Below, piece by piece: positions 49,371-59,224 of a stretch of 64,000 nt of DNA. The stretch is taken from assembly GCF_009669305.1 (NCBI RefSeq), contig NZ_SADB01000001.1:248001-312000 (forward strand). Direction: 5' to 3'. This stretch comes from Ancylomarina sp. 16SWW S1-10-2 (GTDB lineage Bacteria > Bacteroidota > Bacteroidia > Bacteroidales > Marinifilaceae). Position 1 is the first letter of the stretch. Each line of letters opens with the position of its first letter. Position numbers and translations under genes: made by a program. The notes below the pieces were generated by a model, which searched no databases, had not been told where the DNA came from, and saw nothing but the letters and a program-made list of their open reading frames with translations.

Positions 49371-51434
49371 ATGTTTCGATTTAAAGCATTCATTATACTT
49401 CTAATCATTACACTTTTTTCGAGTGCTAATCTTTTGGGACAAAATACGGCTAGTAAAAATGATATTATTGAAAGAATAATAGAAAACATTGCTGAAAACA
49501 GTGATGAAGAATTGGACTACACAGATTTGGTAGAAAAGTTTAATGAATTGTTTGACAACCCTATCAACTTAAACAAAGCAAGTAAAGAAGACTTAGAAGA
49601 ATTGCATCTCTTATCTGACTATCAGATTCAAAATTTAATTGAATACCGAAAAGAAAGTGGACTCATTTATAGTTTATATGAATTAAGATTCTTAGATGGT
49701 TTTAGCTACTCAATACTTCAAGAAATTAGTCCCTTTGTGAATATTCAAATTGATTCGCAAAAAATAAAACCTTCACAAAAAAGTAGAGCAAAACATTTTA
49801 TACTTATCAGAAGCCAAAGAACGTTGGAAAACGAAGAAGGATATAAATCCTATAACTTTGAGGATGAAAGTCCAACAAGTTCTGAAGATCCAGCCCAATA
49901 TATGGGAAAGGAATGGAAATATTATACGCGCTACAAATATAGCTCCCCAAAAAAGGATATTGAATTTGGTTTTACTGCCGAAAACGATGCTGGCGAACCC
50001 TTCTTTAAGGATGTAAATTCAGAAGGATTTGATTTCTACTCAGCATTTGCCGAATATACCGGTAAGGGTAAAATACGACAAATTAACATTGGAGATTACC
50101 ATTTAAAATTTGGACAAGGCTTAAGTCTTTGGTCTGGTTTAGCTTCAAGAAAATCAACATTCACTACTCAAAATGCAAAACGGCAACAAGGTATCAAATC
50201 CTATCACTCAACGGATGAAAACTTATTCTTCAGAGGAGCTGCAATAAGAATCGACCCTATTAAAAACATCAGCTTAACTGCTTTTTCTTCTTTTAAAAAA
50301 CGAGACGCAAATATTGAAAATAATTTAACCCAAAGCATCAATAACTCAGGACTCCATCGTACAGAAAATGAGATACAAAAAAAAGACAAACTCGATGAGA
50401 AAGCATGGGGAGGAACCTTACTTTTTAAACTTGATCAAATAGAATTCGGAACATCCTTTATTAAATCTCATTTTTCTCCAGAGTTGATAAGTAAAACGGA
50501 TGATATCACTAAAATTTATGACTTCTCGGGAGACGGAAATTACAATTTAAGCGCATATTACGAAACCCGTTACAACAAAATCCATTTATATGGCGAAATC
50601 GCTAAAAGCCAATCTGGAGGAAAAGCTATTCTGCAAGGTTTAAACTTACAGCCACATCCGCAATTGTCTTTAGAAGTTATCTACCGTAAATACGATAAAA
50701 ATTATCAAGCTTTATATGGAAATGCTTTTGGTGAACAATCAGGAACACAGAATGAAGAAGGCTTTTATTTTGGAGCAGAATTTCATCCATACCCTAAATG
50801 GACAATACTAGCTTATTACGATTTATATGAATTCCCTTGGCTAAAATACAGAGTAAGCTCCCCCACAACAGGTCGAGATTACCTTTGTCAAATTGAATAT
50901 AATCCAACAAAAGAAGTTTCAATTTACTTTAGATATAAAGATGAAAAGAAACCAGAAAATTCAAATGATGAAATAATAAAAACACCCATTGATGTTTCAA
51001 AAAAGCAATATCGTTTACACTTATCGGCTAAACTTAATGAGAATTGGGAAATTAGAAATCGTTTAGAACTATCTGAGTACAATAAAACCGCTAAAGAGAG
51101 TGGATATCTGGTTTATCAAGACATTATATACAAGCACAGCCGTCTCCCATTTACAACAAGCATTCGTTATGCTCTTTTCGATACAGATTCTTATAATACT
51201 CGAATTTATGCCTATGAAAATGACATTCTATATGCTTTTTCGATACCACCTTATTTTAACAAAGGTTCGCGATTCTACCTAAACTTCAGATACAAATTCA
51301 ACAGGTCTGCTAGTCTATATCTAAGATATGCACGCACCCAATATGCCAATTCAAAAATAATTGGTTCGGGGAATGCAGAAATATCAGGAGATACAAAATC
51401 AGAAATTAAGCTTCAATTAAAACTAAGCTTCTAA
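49371..51434 (+). CDS. Exported helix-hairpin-helix plus beta-barrel protein
   Basis: 687 residues: a signal peptide (~1-24), then an N-terminal region with ComEA/GspK-like helix-hairpin-helix motifs (PINLNKASKEDLEELHLL, residues ~66-83, and LYELRFLDGFSYSILQEI), then ~550 residues of amphipathic strands ending KLQLKLSF like an outer-membrane barrel. Bacteroidota carry many such HhH proteins without known function. An HhH domain outside the cytoplasm could bind imported DNA or simply mediate protein contacts, as in GspK. It forms an operon with the smaller barrel gene upstream. Confidence 0.8.
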   Translation: MFRFKAFIILLIITLFSSANLLGQNTASKNDIIERIIENIAENSDEELDYTDLVEKFNELFDNPINLNKASKEDLEELHLLSDYQIQNLIEYRKESGLIYSLYELRFLDGFSYSILQEISPFVNIQIDSQKIKPSQKSRAKHFILIRSQRTLENEEGYKSYNFEDESPTSSEDPAQYMGKEWKYYTRYKYSSPKKDIEFGFTAENDAGEPFFKDVNSEGFDFYSAFAEYTGKGKIRQINIGDYHLKFGQGLSLWSGLASRKSTFTTQNAKRQQGIKSYHSTDENLFFRGAAIRIDPIKNISLTAFSSFKKRDANIENNLTQSINNSGLHRTENEIQKKDKLDEKAWGGTLLFKLDQIEFGTSFIKSHFSPELISKTDDITKIYDFSGDGNYNLSAYYETRYNKIHLYGEIAKSQSGGKAILQGLNLQPHPQLSLEVIYRKYDKNYQALYGNAFGEQSGTQNEEGFYFGAEFHPYPKWTILAYYDLYEFPWLKYRVSSPTTGRDYLCQIEYNPTKEVSIYFRYKDEKKPENSNDEIIKTPIDVSKKQYRLHLSAKLNENWEIRNRLELSEYNKTAKESGYLVYQDIIYKHSRLPFTTSIRYALFDTDSYNTRIYAYENDILYAFSIPPYFNKGSRFYLNFRYKFNRSASLYLRYARTQYANSKIIGSGNAEISGDTKSEIKLQLKLSF

Positions 51435-51575
51435 ACAATACTTCAAAAGTTGGAGATCATATTCTGTACGTACAGTAAAACAGAAAACCACTACATTTTA
51501 TAACTATATCAACAGGGTCTTTCACAAGAAATATTAAATTTGTTAATTATATTTTAAAATCAAAACTTCAGCTCA

Positions 51576-52055
51576 ATGAGAAAGATAATAAACCCATATA
51601 TAGATGATAACAATGGCAAATGTTTTGGTTGCTCACCACATAACAGCATGGGATTAAGAATGAATTTTGTTGAAGATGGTGAATATATTATCGCAGAATG
51701 GGAACCACAAGCACATCTTTCGGGTTTTAAAAATGTTTTACACGGAGGAATTCAAGCAACCATAATGGATGAAATAGCAAGTTGGGTTGTATTTGTGAAG
51801 TGTCAAACCAGTGGACTTACAACTGAATTAAATGCAAAATACAGAAGACCCGTTTTAACAGATCAAGGTAAAATTACAGTACGAGCAAAATTGATTTCTA
51901 AAGAAAGAAAATTTGCAAAAATACATACCGAAATATTCGACCATAATGGAAAACTTGGTTCACAAGCAGACGTTACTTATATGATTTTCCCTCAAGATAT
52001 AGCAAAAGAAAAATTCAATTATCCTGGAATAGAAGCGTTCTTTGAATCTAAATAG
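51576..52055 (+). CDS. PaaI/YdiI-like hotdog thioesterase
   Basis: A 159-residue hotdog-fold acyl-CoA thioesterase. NKCFGC...GLRMNF-type N-terminus (CFGCSPHNSMGLRM) is followed by the HGGIQATIMDEIASWV catalytic helix with HGG and the Asp/Glu, then TTELNAKYRRPV. This N-terminal Cys pattern is common in PaaI-family enzymes of Bacteroidota. The acyl substrate is unknown. It is monocistronic. Confidence 0.85.
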   Translation: MRKIINPYIDDNNGKCFGCSPHNSMGLRMNFVEDGEYIIAEWEPQAHLSGFKNVLHGGIQATIMDEIASWVVFVKCQTSGLTTELNAKYRRPVLTDQGKITVRAKLISKERKFAKIHTEIFDHNGKLGSQADVTYMIFPQDIAKEKFNYPGIEAFFESK

Positions 52056-52127
52056 CAATTCACCATCAACATATAAACCTATAATTAAGCCTCTTACAAT
52101 TAATATTGAATCAAAATACGTTTACAA

Positions 52128-52161
52128 TTTGGATTTAAAATAAAAAAAACGCTACTTTTGC
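52128..52161 (+). promoter_or_regulatory. Strong-looking promoter 270 bases before the HAD gene
   Basis: TTTG (52128-52131), 21 bases, TACTTTTGC (52153-52161). Transcription would start near 52168 and produce a ~260-base leader before the HAD gene at 52431, or a separate small RNA. Confidence 0.55.
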
Positions 52162-52167
52162 AGCTTA

Positions 52168-52430
52168 GTTTTAAAAATACATCATCTGGGAAACTGGTAA
52201 CTCCGAATTTCTAATTCGGCCAAAAAACGAAAGGATGAATACCATTATTAGTAAACACAGCACTACTGTGCTTTATATATCTATAAAAAGATACTTCTCT
52301 TCCACAAAAAGAGCGTTTACATCCTACCTACATTTTAATTTTTCCCAAAAACTAAATTTTCCATATCATTCATGTTCTAAACAGGAGCAGGTAGAATTTT
52401 TATTTTCTAACCTCTTAAACAGAAATACGA
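52168..52430 (+). other. Long leader or possible small RNA
   Basis: It contains a CCGAA-N7-TTCGG hairpin (52204-52220) whose 7-base loop TTTCTAA looks like a tRNA-Arg(UCU) anticodon arm, but no T-arm or acceptor stem follows. A weak outer pairing TCATC/GATGA may enclose it. An overlapping 67-codon ORF (52235-52438) has no recognisable protein character. The function is unknown. Confidence 0.3.
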
Positions 52431-53069
52431 ATGCATAGATACAAAGCCATTATCTGGGACTATAACGGAACACTACTCAACGATATTGAAATTGGAATTG
52501 AGAGTATCAATTTCATGTTGAGAAAACGCAATTTACCTTTGTTGACTAGTGAGAGTTATCGTGAAGTATTCACATTTCCGGTAAAGGATTATTACGAAAA
52601 AATTGGTTTCGATTTCAAAAAAGAAGATTGGGCTATAACTGCTCAAGAATTCATTACAAACTATACAAAACGTTTACCCCAATCAGATATTTTTCCTGAA
52701 GCACGAATTTTGCTGGATTTATTTAAACAACAAGGCAAAAAACAATTTATTCTTTCTGCTATGGAAATGAATATGCTTAATGATTCAACTCACGAATTAA
52801 ATATTCAAGGGTTTTTCAACGAAATATCTGGCATTAATAATATTTATGCCAGCTCAAAAGTTGAAAATGGAAAAAACCTATTTCATAAACATCAATTAAA
52901 TGCTGAGGATGTCTGCTTATTTGGAGACACAACTCATGATTATGAAGTAGCACAAAGCTTAGGCTGTCACTGCTACCTAATAGCTTCAGGACATCAATCT
53001 CTAGAAAAATTAAAAGCTACGGGTTGTCCCAATATTATTAAAAGCTTAAACGATATTATTACAGAATAA
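52431..53069 (+). CDS. HAD-family phosphatase (phosphoglycolate phosphatase-like)
   Basis: A 212-residue HAD hydrolase with motif I IWDYNGTLLNDIE (nucleophile Asp), motif II LSAMEMN, a Lys in KVENGK and motif IV LFGDTTHDYEVA. The DYNGT variant instead of DxDGT is shared by a subgroup of Bacteroidota phosphoglycolate-phosphatase-like proteins. The cap is the small C1 type. The substrate is uncertain. Confidence 0.85.
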   Translation: MHRYKAIIWDYNGTLLNDIEIGIESINFMLRKRNLPLLTSESYREVFTFPVKDYYEKIGFDFKKEDWAITAQEFITNYTKRLPQSDIFPEARILLDLFKQQGKKQFILSAMEMNMLNDSTHELNIQGFFNEISGINNIYASSKVENGKNLFHKHQLNAEDVCLFGDTTHDYEVAQSLGCHCYLIASGHQSLEKLKATGCPNIIKSLNDIITE

Positions 53070-53120
53070 ACAACCATTTATTATATAATCATTTTACCAA
53101 ACAATCATTTTATTTAACCG

Positions 53121-53807
53121 ATGAAAAAACTATTTACAATTTTTGCAATTCTTTCAGCATTTGCTGTAAATGCTCAGAACTTTCAATTGCACCGCGATTT
53201 TGAGCGAGGACATTACACATCAACTTTCGAAATGTTTAAAGTAGACAAGTGGGGTAACACATTCACCTTTGTCGATTTTGATTACGATTCTAAAAATGGA
53301 ATTAACCAAGGTTATTTCGAGATTGCTCGTGTTTTAAAAACTGAAAAAATGCCAATTGGTCTACACATTGAATATAATGGTGGTGTTGGTAATGCTGAAG
53401 TAACCAATGTTGGAAGTTTTGGTTATACCATTAACGATGCATGGATCTTCGGTTTAAACTACTCTAAAGGAAATGCTAAATGGGGATACTCAACATACGC
53501 AGGTTACAAAGCTATTAAAGATGCTGGTAAAGCAAACTTCCAAGTAACTGGAACTTGGTATGTAAACATGTTTGATAATAAATTAACATGCTCTGGTTTT
53601 GCAGATCTTTGGTCTGAAAATGGAGACGATGAAGCAATTGCAGCAGGAAGTGTTGCTGACGAACTTGTTTTTATAACAGAGCCACAACTTTGGTATAATG
53701 TAAACGAGCGCTTCTCTTTTGGTGGAGAAGTTGAAATTTCTAACAACTTTGCTGGTGACGATTTTAAAGTTCGTCCTACTTTAGCTCTTAAGTGGAATTT
53801 CTTATAA
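53121..53807 (+). CDS. DUF5020-family outer-membrane protein (Tsx-like channel)
   Basis: 228 residues with a signal peptide (MKKLFTIFAILSAFAVNAQ). It then begins NFQLHRDFERGHYTSTFEMFKVDKWGNTFTFVDFDY, the characteristic opening of DUF5020 proteins, which resemble the Tsx nucleoside channel. Strands with G/N-rich turns end in LALKWNFL with a terminal aromatic girdle. The NCS2 purine permease gene follows 73 bases later, which supports a role in nucleoside or nucleobase entry across the outer membrane; this is inference from context. Confidence 0.85.
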   Translation: MKKLFTIFAILSAFAVNAQNFQLHRDFERGHYTSTFEMFKVDKWGNTFTFVDFDYDSKNGINQGYFEIARVLKTEKMPIGLHIEYNGGVGNAEVTNVGSFGYTINDAWIFGLNYSKGNAKWGYSTYAGYKAIKDAGKANFQVTGTWYVNMFDNKLTCSGFADLWSENGDDEAIAAGSVADELVFITEPQLWYNVNERFSFGGEVEISNNFAGDDFKVRPTLALKWNFL

Positions 53808-53880
53808 ACGCCATTATTACAATATAATTGAAAAGTAGTTGGCTTATTATGCCAGCTACATTTCACAATTCTAAACAACC

Positions 53881-55176
53881 ATGTTAGATAAATATTTCAA
53901 TATTACAGGTAGCGGATCTACTCTCAAAACTGAGATTATAGCTGGTATTACCACCTTCATGACAATGGCTTATATCCTTGCCGTGAATCCCGATATTTTA
54001 AGTGCTACAGGAATGGACAAAGGTGCTGTATTTACAGCAACTGCTCTTTCTGCAATTGTAGCAACATTATTTATGGCTCTTGTAGCTAAATTACCATTTG
54101 CATTGGCTCCAGGTATGGGATTAAATGCTTTCTTCGCCTTTACAGTCGTATTAGGTATGGGCTATAGCTGGCAATTTGCATTAACAGCTGTTTTTCTTGA
54201 AGGTATTATTTTCTTAATCCTTACAGCATTCAATATTCGGGAACTTATCGTTAACTCAATTCCTTTGAATTTGAAACATGCCGTTTCTGCAGGTATCGGA
54301 CTATTTATTGCTTTTATCGGACTAAAAAACGCAGGTATTGTTGTTGACAATCCAGCTACATTAGTTTCATTAGGAAGTATGAAAGATCCTGCAGTTATAG
54401 TAGGTCTTGTAGGTATCATTATTACTGGTGTATTATTGGCTCGTAAAATGAAAGGTGCTCTACTTATTGGTATTCTTGTTTCTACGGTTCTAGCAGTAAT
54501 ACTAGGTGTTACTCATCTTCCTGAAGGTTATAAATTTATTAGTGTACCTCCTTCAATCGAACCTGTTTTCTTCAAATTCGACTTCTCAAATGTTCTTAGT
54601 TTAGACATGGTCGTTGTTCTTTTCACATTCTTATTTGTGGATATGTTCGATACTGTCGGAACACTTGTAGGTGTAGCTTCTAAAGCTGACATGTTAGACA
54701 AAGAAGGTCGTGTACCACGTGTTAAGCAAGCTCTTTTTGCTGATGCGATTGGAACATTCTTTGGTGCTATATTTGGTACATCAACTGTTACAACATATGT
54801 TGAGAGTGCTGCCGGTGTAGCTGAAGGTGGTAAAACAGGGATGACAGCTTTATCTACTGCTGCTATGTTTGCTATTGCGTTATTATTTGCTCCTGTTTTC
54901 ATTATGATTCCAGGTGCTGCAACAGCTCCAGCTCTTGTTATTGTTGGTTTGTTTATGTTGTCCCCAATCTTCAAAATTGATTTAGAAGACTTTACTGAAG
55001 CAATACCTGCATTTTTAACAATCATCATGATGCCATTAACATCGAGTATTGCAGAAGGTATCGCATTTGGTATGCTATCTTACGTAATTCTTAAGTTATT
55101 AACTGGTCGTTACAAAGAAGTAAAACCAATCATGATTGTGATTGCTATCCTTTTCTTGATCAAATTTTATATGTAA
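53881..55176 (+). CDS. NCS2-family nucleobase permease (AzgA-like)
   Basis: A 431-residue transporter with 12-14 membrane segments. AzgA/PbuG landmarks are TEIIAGITTFMTMAYILAVNP at the N-terminus, LAPGMGLNAFFAFTVV, VFLEGIIF and FGTSTVTTYVESAAGVAEGGKTGMTAL. Family members import adenine, guanine or hypoxanthine with H+. It is paired with the DUF5020 channel gene upstream and complements the salvage enzyme Hpt elsewhere in the window. Confidence 0.94.
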   Translation: MLDKYFNITGSGSTLKTEIIAGITTFMTMAYILAVNPDILSATGMDKGAVFTATALSAIVATLFMALVAKLPFALAPGMGLNAFFAFTVVLGMGYSWQFALTAVFLEGIIFLILTAFNIRELIVNSIPLNLKHAVSAGIGLFIAFIGLKNAGIVVDNPATLVSLGSMKDPAVIVGLVGIIITGVLLARKMKGALLIGILVSTVLAVILGVTHLPEGYKFISVPPSIEPVFFKFDFSNVLSLDMVVVLFTFLFVDMFDTVGTLVGVASKADMLDKEGRVPRVKQALFADAIGTFFGAIFGTSTVTTYVESAAGVAEGGKTGMTALSTAAMFAIALLFAPVFIMIPGAATAPALVIVGLFMLSPIFKIDLEDFTEAIPAFLTIIMMPLTSSIAEGIAFGMLSYVILKLLTGRYKEVKPIMIVIAILFLIKFYM

Positions 55177-55268
55177 TAGAAAATGAGTTTTCTATATTAA
55201 CCTAAACAGATTAATTTGAATTCTGAGCTCTAGCTCAGGTAGATATTTTCTCAAAATCTGATCTAAAC

Positions 55269-55307
55269 CCAAGCTCCACGCCCCCAAGCGTGGAGCTTTT
55301 TTTATTC
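55269..55307 (+). terminator. Intrinsic terminator after the purine permease
   Basis: AAGCTCCACGC-N4-GCGTGGAGCTT followed by TTTTTT. It directly abuts the end of the convergent hydrolase gene at 55308. Confidence 0.9.
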
Positions 55308-56093
55308 TTACTTCATAATTTCTATAACGGCATTTATACACGCATCTTTCTCCTCAATAAAACTCATATGCCCAGAATTTTCAAAAATCACTGGTTTCAT
55401 TCCATTATCATAAGCCCATTCCATCCCTTTTTCAAAAGGAATAAAATTATCTTCCCTACCTACAAAACTATGTTTAGGAATCTGTAAAGCCTTAAGAATT
55501 TTATTCCTATCAGGACGATTCATCATTGCATTAAGAGCATTTATTATTCCCTCTTCCTTTGTGTTTGATGCAATTTCTATCAAAACATCAATTTCACCCA
55601 AAAAGGATTCTTGATTACGCTTAGAGAACGTGTTAGGAATAGCCGTATTACAAATTAGATCTTTCTTACCTCTGCTTAGAAGGTCAATTTCTCGTTTACG
55701 ATTTTCTTTCTTTTCTTCAGTGTCCGGATTTGCTGAAGAATGCAATAAACTAAAACTTGCTAATTTATCTGCATATTTATCTGCAAAAGCTAAAGCAACA
55801 TAACCACCCATAGAATGCCCCATTAAATGGACTTTACCTAGATTTAACTCAACAACCAAAGCACAAACAGCTTCTGCCATATCTTCAACATTAACATGCT
55901 TCAACTTAAGTGTTGATTGACCATGTCCAGGCAAATCGACACAAATAACTCTCACTTTTGTTGCAAGGTCTTTAGCAAAAGCATCAAAAGTTTCAATAGC
56001 TTCCAAATAACCATGCAGAAGAACAAGTACTTCACCTTCTCCTTGATCAAAATATCTTAAATTTGATATTCTAGTATCCAAATAATGTATCAT
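55308..56093 (-). CDS. Alpha/beta-fold hydrolase
   Basis: 261 residues from ATG 56093; an ORF start at 56135 is less typical. The canonical alpha/beta hydrolase frame shows VLLHGYLE (oxyanion HG), CVDLPGHGQS, the nucleophile elbow MGHSMGGYVALAF, FVGREDNFIP with the acid Asp and NSGHMSFIE with the catalytic His. It resembles esterase/MhpC/BioH-like enzymes. The substrate is unknown. Confidence 0.88.
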   Translation of the reverse strand: MIHYLDTRISNLRYFDQGEGEVLVLLHGYLEAIETFDAFAKDLATKVRVICVDLPGHGQSTLKLKHVNVEDMAEAVCALVVELNLGKVHLMGHSMGGYVALAFADKYADKLASFSLLHSSANPDTEEKKENRKREIDLLSRGKKDLICNTAIPNTFSKRNQESFLGEIDVLIEIASNTKEEGIINALNAMMNRPDRNKILKALQIPKHSFVGREDNFIPFEKGMEWAYDNGMKPVIFENSGHMSFIEEKDACINAVIEIMK

Positions 56094-56490
56094 ATCGTAA
56101 TTAATTTTAACTGTAAAACTCAAATTTAGAATCAAAATCTTATTTTGAAAAAAAATAAGATAAAATAAAAACGGCTCTACTTTAAGTTTAATATAACGGA
56201 TTTAGATTAAAAATCAATTAAAGTCTAAGCAACATCAAAAAAATGATGGTTTAAATATTCGAAAACGTAATAATTCATCAAAATTCTAAATTAGCACTAT
56301 TAGTGCCCAACTTGTTTTATAACATATAAAAAAAGAAACATCTCATCAACGTTTTCTAGAAACCCTTTGAAAACGCTCAGTAATAGGTTTAGAATTAACC
56401 ATATACATTTTTAGTAATGAATAACACTTTACATATTAAAAATAGACTATTAATAGAATCAATCTAAATAGATTATATGTGTTAAGTAAT
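56094..56490. other. Intergenic region between the hydrolase and sdhC
   Basis: About 400 A/T-rich bases without a gene. One inverted repeat CGTTTTC-N12-GAAAACG (56350-56375) and a nearby third GAAAACG at 56259-56265 may be operator half-sites for the succinate dehydrogenase operon. The regulator is not identified. Confidence 0.35.
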
Positions 56491-56523
56491 ATTGTTTCCT
56501 CAAACATGAGCATCTACATTTGC
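56491..56523 (+). promoter_or_regulatory. Promoter of the sdhCAB/frd operon
   Basis: ATTG (56491-56494), 20 bases, TACATTTGC (56515-56523), a full -7 consensus match. Transcription would start near 56530, 50 bases before sdhC. Confidence 0.65.
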
Positions 56524-56578
56524 AATTGAATTAGTTAATCCTATTAGAATAAAAACAATCTAATTAATTTTTAGTCCT

Positions 56579-57268
56579 ATGAGCAGTTTTTTAAGTTCAT
56601 CAATTGGAAAGAAGCTGATAATGAGTTTATCAGGTATTTTTCTTGTTGTTTTTGTGTTGGTTCACTTAATATTAAACTCATTTTTGTTGTTTGATAGCAC
56701 TGGTGAATTGTTCAACGCAGGAGCTCACTTTATGTCATTACCAGTTATCCGTTTTGGATTACAACCGGTATTATTTGGTGGCTTCATTATCCACATCATT
56801 TATGCTATTACTTTAACACTTCAAAACATGAAGGCTCGCCCTCAGAAGTATGCAGTGCAAAATTTAAGTAACAGTAGTACTTGGTCGTCTCGTAACATGT
56901 TTGTTTTAGGTGGACTTGTATTGGTTTTCTTAGCAATGCACTTGATGCATTTCTTTATTAAGATGCAAATTACAGGTGAAGTACCTACTACAATGCTTAA
57001 CGGTGAAGAAGTTCATAATGGAGCAAAACTAGTAAAAGACCTATTTACAACTGGGACTTTAGGACTAGTTTACACTTGTCTTTATGTATTAGGGGCTATC
57101 CTTTTAGGATTACACCTTTCTCACGGATTTTGGTCAGCTTTCCAATCAATTGGATTTAGCAATAATATCTGGAGAAAACGTCTAGAAAAGGTATCTTACT
57201 TCTATGCATTTTTCATTGCTGCAGGATTTACAATCATTCCTTTGTATTTACACTTTTTTGCTAAATAA
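56579..57268 (+). CDS. sdhC: Succinate dehydrogenase/fumarate reductase cytochrome b subunit
   Basis: A 229-residue, five-helix diheme-type membrane anchor of the B-type (FrdC/SdhC) quinol:fumarate reductases. It begins SSSIGKKLIMSLSGIFLVVFVLVHLI, with further His-containing helices near FIIHIIYAI, LMHFFIKM and LHLSHGFWSAFQS that supply heme ligands. It is the first gene of a three-gene operon coupling the quinone pool to succinate/fumarate. Confidence 0.94.
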   Translation: MSSFLSSSIGKKLIMSLSGIFLVVFVLVHLILNSFLLFDSTGELFNAGAHFMSLPVIRFGLQPVLFGGFIIHIIYAITLTLQNMKARPQKYAVQNLSNSSTWSSRNMFVLGGLVLVFLAMHLMHFFIKMQITGEVPTTMLNGEEVHNGAKLVKDLFTTGTLGLVYTCLYVLGAILLGLHLSHGFWSAFQSIGFSNNIWRKRLEKVSYFYAFFIAAGFTIIPLYLHFFAK

Positions 57269-57280
57269 TAAAAAACGGTT

Positions 57281-59221
57281 ATGACAGTATTAAATTCAAA
57301 AATTCCAGCCGGACCATTAGCTGAAAAGTGGTCAAAACACAAAGCTGCTATTAAAGTAGTTAGTCCTTCTAATAAAAGAAAACTAGATATTATCGTTGTA
57401 GGAACTGGCCTTGCTGGTGGATCTGCCGCTGCTTCTTTAGCAGAGATGGGATACAACGTAAAATCATTTTGCTACCAAGATTCAGGTCGTAGAGCTCACT
57501 CTATTGCTGCTCAAGGTGGTATTAATGCTTCAAAGAATTATCAAAACGATAACGATTCAGTTTTTCGTTTATTCTATGATACAATTAAAGGTGGTGACTA
57601 TCGTTCTCGCGAAAGTAACGTTCATCGTTTAGCTGAAGTAAGTGGCGATATCATCGACCAATGTGTTGCTCAAGGTGTACCTTTTGCACGTGAGTATGGC
57701 GGAACTTTATCTAACCGTTCATTCGGTGGTGTATTAGTAAGTCGTACTTTCTATGCTCGTGGTCAAACCGGACAACAATTATTGTTAGGTTGTTACGCTT
57801 CTATGAACCGTATGATCGGACAAGGACAAATTGAAATGCACGAACGTTGCGAAATGCTAGACATCGTAACAGTTGATGGAAAAGCTCGTGGTATTATCAC
57901 TCGTAACTTAGTTACAGGTGAAATCGAACGTCATGGTGCTCACGCTGTAGTAATTGCATCAGGTGGATATAGTAATGTATTCTTCCTATCGACAAATGCT
58001 ATGGGATGTAATGCTGGAGCCGCTTGGCAAGCTTACAAGAATGGTGCTTATTTTGCAAATCCTTGTTACGTACAAATTCACCCAACATGTATTCCAATTC
58101 ATGGCGAACAACAATCGAAACTGACATTAATGTCGGAATCATTGCGTAATGATGGTCGTGTTTGGACTCCTTTGAAAAAAGAAGATGCAATTAAATTGCA
58201 AAAAGGTGAAATTACAGCAAATGATATTGCTGAAGAAGATCGCGATTTCTACTTGGAAAGAAGATACCCTTCTTATGGTAACTTGGTACCTCGTGACGTT
58301 GCATCTCGTGCAGCTAAAGAAAGATGTGATGCTGGTTTCGGTGTAAATGGAACTGGTAAAGCCGTTTTTCTTGACTTTAAATATTCAATTGATCGTTTAG
58401 GACGTGATGTAATCGAAGCTCGTTATGGAAACTTATTCCAAATGTACGAGAAAATTACTGATCAAAATCCTTACGAATTGCCAATGCAAATTTATCCTGC
58501 TATTCACTATACAATGGGTGGTCTTTGGGTTGATTATAACCTAATGACTAACGTTCCTGGTTTATATGCAATTGGTGAAGCTAACTTCTCAGATCACGGA
58601 GCTAACCGTTTAGGTGCTTCTGCTTTGATGCAAGGTTTGGCTGATGGTTATTTCGTTTTACCATACACTATTGGAGATTATCTTGCTGATGAGATTCAAG
58701 TTCCACGTATCGATTTAAATAATCCAGAGTTTGTTAAGAAAGAAAAGGCTGTTACTGATCGTATGACTCGTTTATACAATATCAAAGGAAACAAGTCTGT
58801 AGATTCTTTCCACAAGCGTTTGGGTAATGTAATGTGGGAAAATGTAGGAATGGCTCGTAACGAAGCTGGATTGAAATTAGCAATCAAAGAAATTGAAGAA
58901 ATCCGTAAAGATTTCTACAAAGATCTTCGTATCACTGGAGATTTCGATGCTATGAATATCGAATTGGAAAAAGCTGGACGTGTTGCCGACTTCTTTGAAT
59001 TAGGTGATTTGATGGCACATGATGCTTTGGATCGAAAAGAATCTTGTGGTGGTCATTACCGTGAAGAATCAGTTACTGAAGATGGTGAAGCTAAACGTGA
59101 TGATGAGAACTTTGCTTATGTTTCAGCTTGGGAATACCAAGGTGAAGGTAAAGCTCCTAAATTGACCAAGGAAGAATTAGTATTCGAAAATGTGGAATTA
59201 ACACAACGTTCATACAAGTAA
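57281..59221 (+). CDS. sdhA: Succinate dehydrogenase/fumarate reductase flavoprotein subunit
   Basis: A 646-residue catalytic FAD subunit. The FAD Rossmann motif is [19 protein letters not shown]. The [14 protein letters not shown] block contains the covalent-FAD type His. The substrate site has HPTCIP, the catalytic Arg region and [35 protein letters not shown] is the FAD-binding block near the C-terminus. It is 12 bases after sdhC and 3 bases before sdhB. The direction in vivo (succinate oxidation or fumarate reduction) is not decided by sequence. Confidence 0.96.
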   Translation: MTVLNSKIPAGPLAEKWSKHKAAIKVVSPSNKRKLDIIVVGTGLAGGSAAASLAEMGYNVKSFCYQDSGRRAHSIAAQGGINASKNYQNDNDSVFRLFYDTIKGGDYRSRESNVHRLAEVSGDIIDQCVAQGVPFAREYGGTLSNRSFGGVLVSRTFYARGQTGQQLLLGCYASMNRMIGQGQIEMHERCEMLDIVTVDGKARGIITRNLVTGEIERHGAHAVVIASGGYSNVFFLSTNAMGCNAGAAWQAYKNGAYFANPCYVQIHPTCIPIHGEQQSKLTLMSESLRNDGRVWTPLKKEDAIKLQKGEITANDIAEEDRDFYLERRYPSYGNLVPRDVASRAAKERCDAGFGVNGTGKAVFLDFKYSIDRLGRDVIEARYGNLFQMYEKITDQNPYELPMQIYPAIHYTMGGLWVDYNLMTNVPGLYAIGEANFSDHGANRLGASALMQGLADGYFVLPYTIGDYLADEIQVPRIDLNNPEFVKKEKAVTDRMTRLYNIKGNKSVDSFHKRLGNVMWENVGMARNEAGLKLAIKEIEEIRKDFYKDLRITGDFDAMNIELEKAGRVADFFELGDLMAHDALDRKESCGGHYREESVTEDGEAKRDDENFAYVSAWEYQGEGKAPKLTKEELVFENVELTQRSYK

Positions 59222-59224
59222 GCT

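Noticed and set aside
52200-52225. Possible tRNA-Arg(UCU)
   Set aside because: Only an anticodon-arm-like hairpin is present; the T-arm, acceptor stem and D-arm are missing.
52235-52438. 67-codon ORF overlapping the start of the HAD gene
   Set aside because: No recognisable domain, atypical composition, and it lies in the long leader; an 8-base overlap with the HAD gene does not prove coupling.
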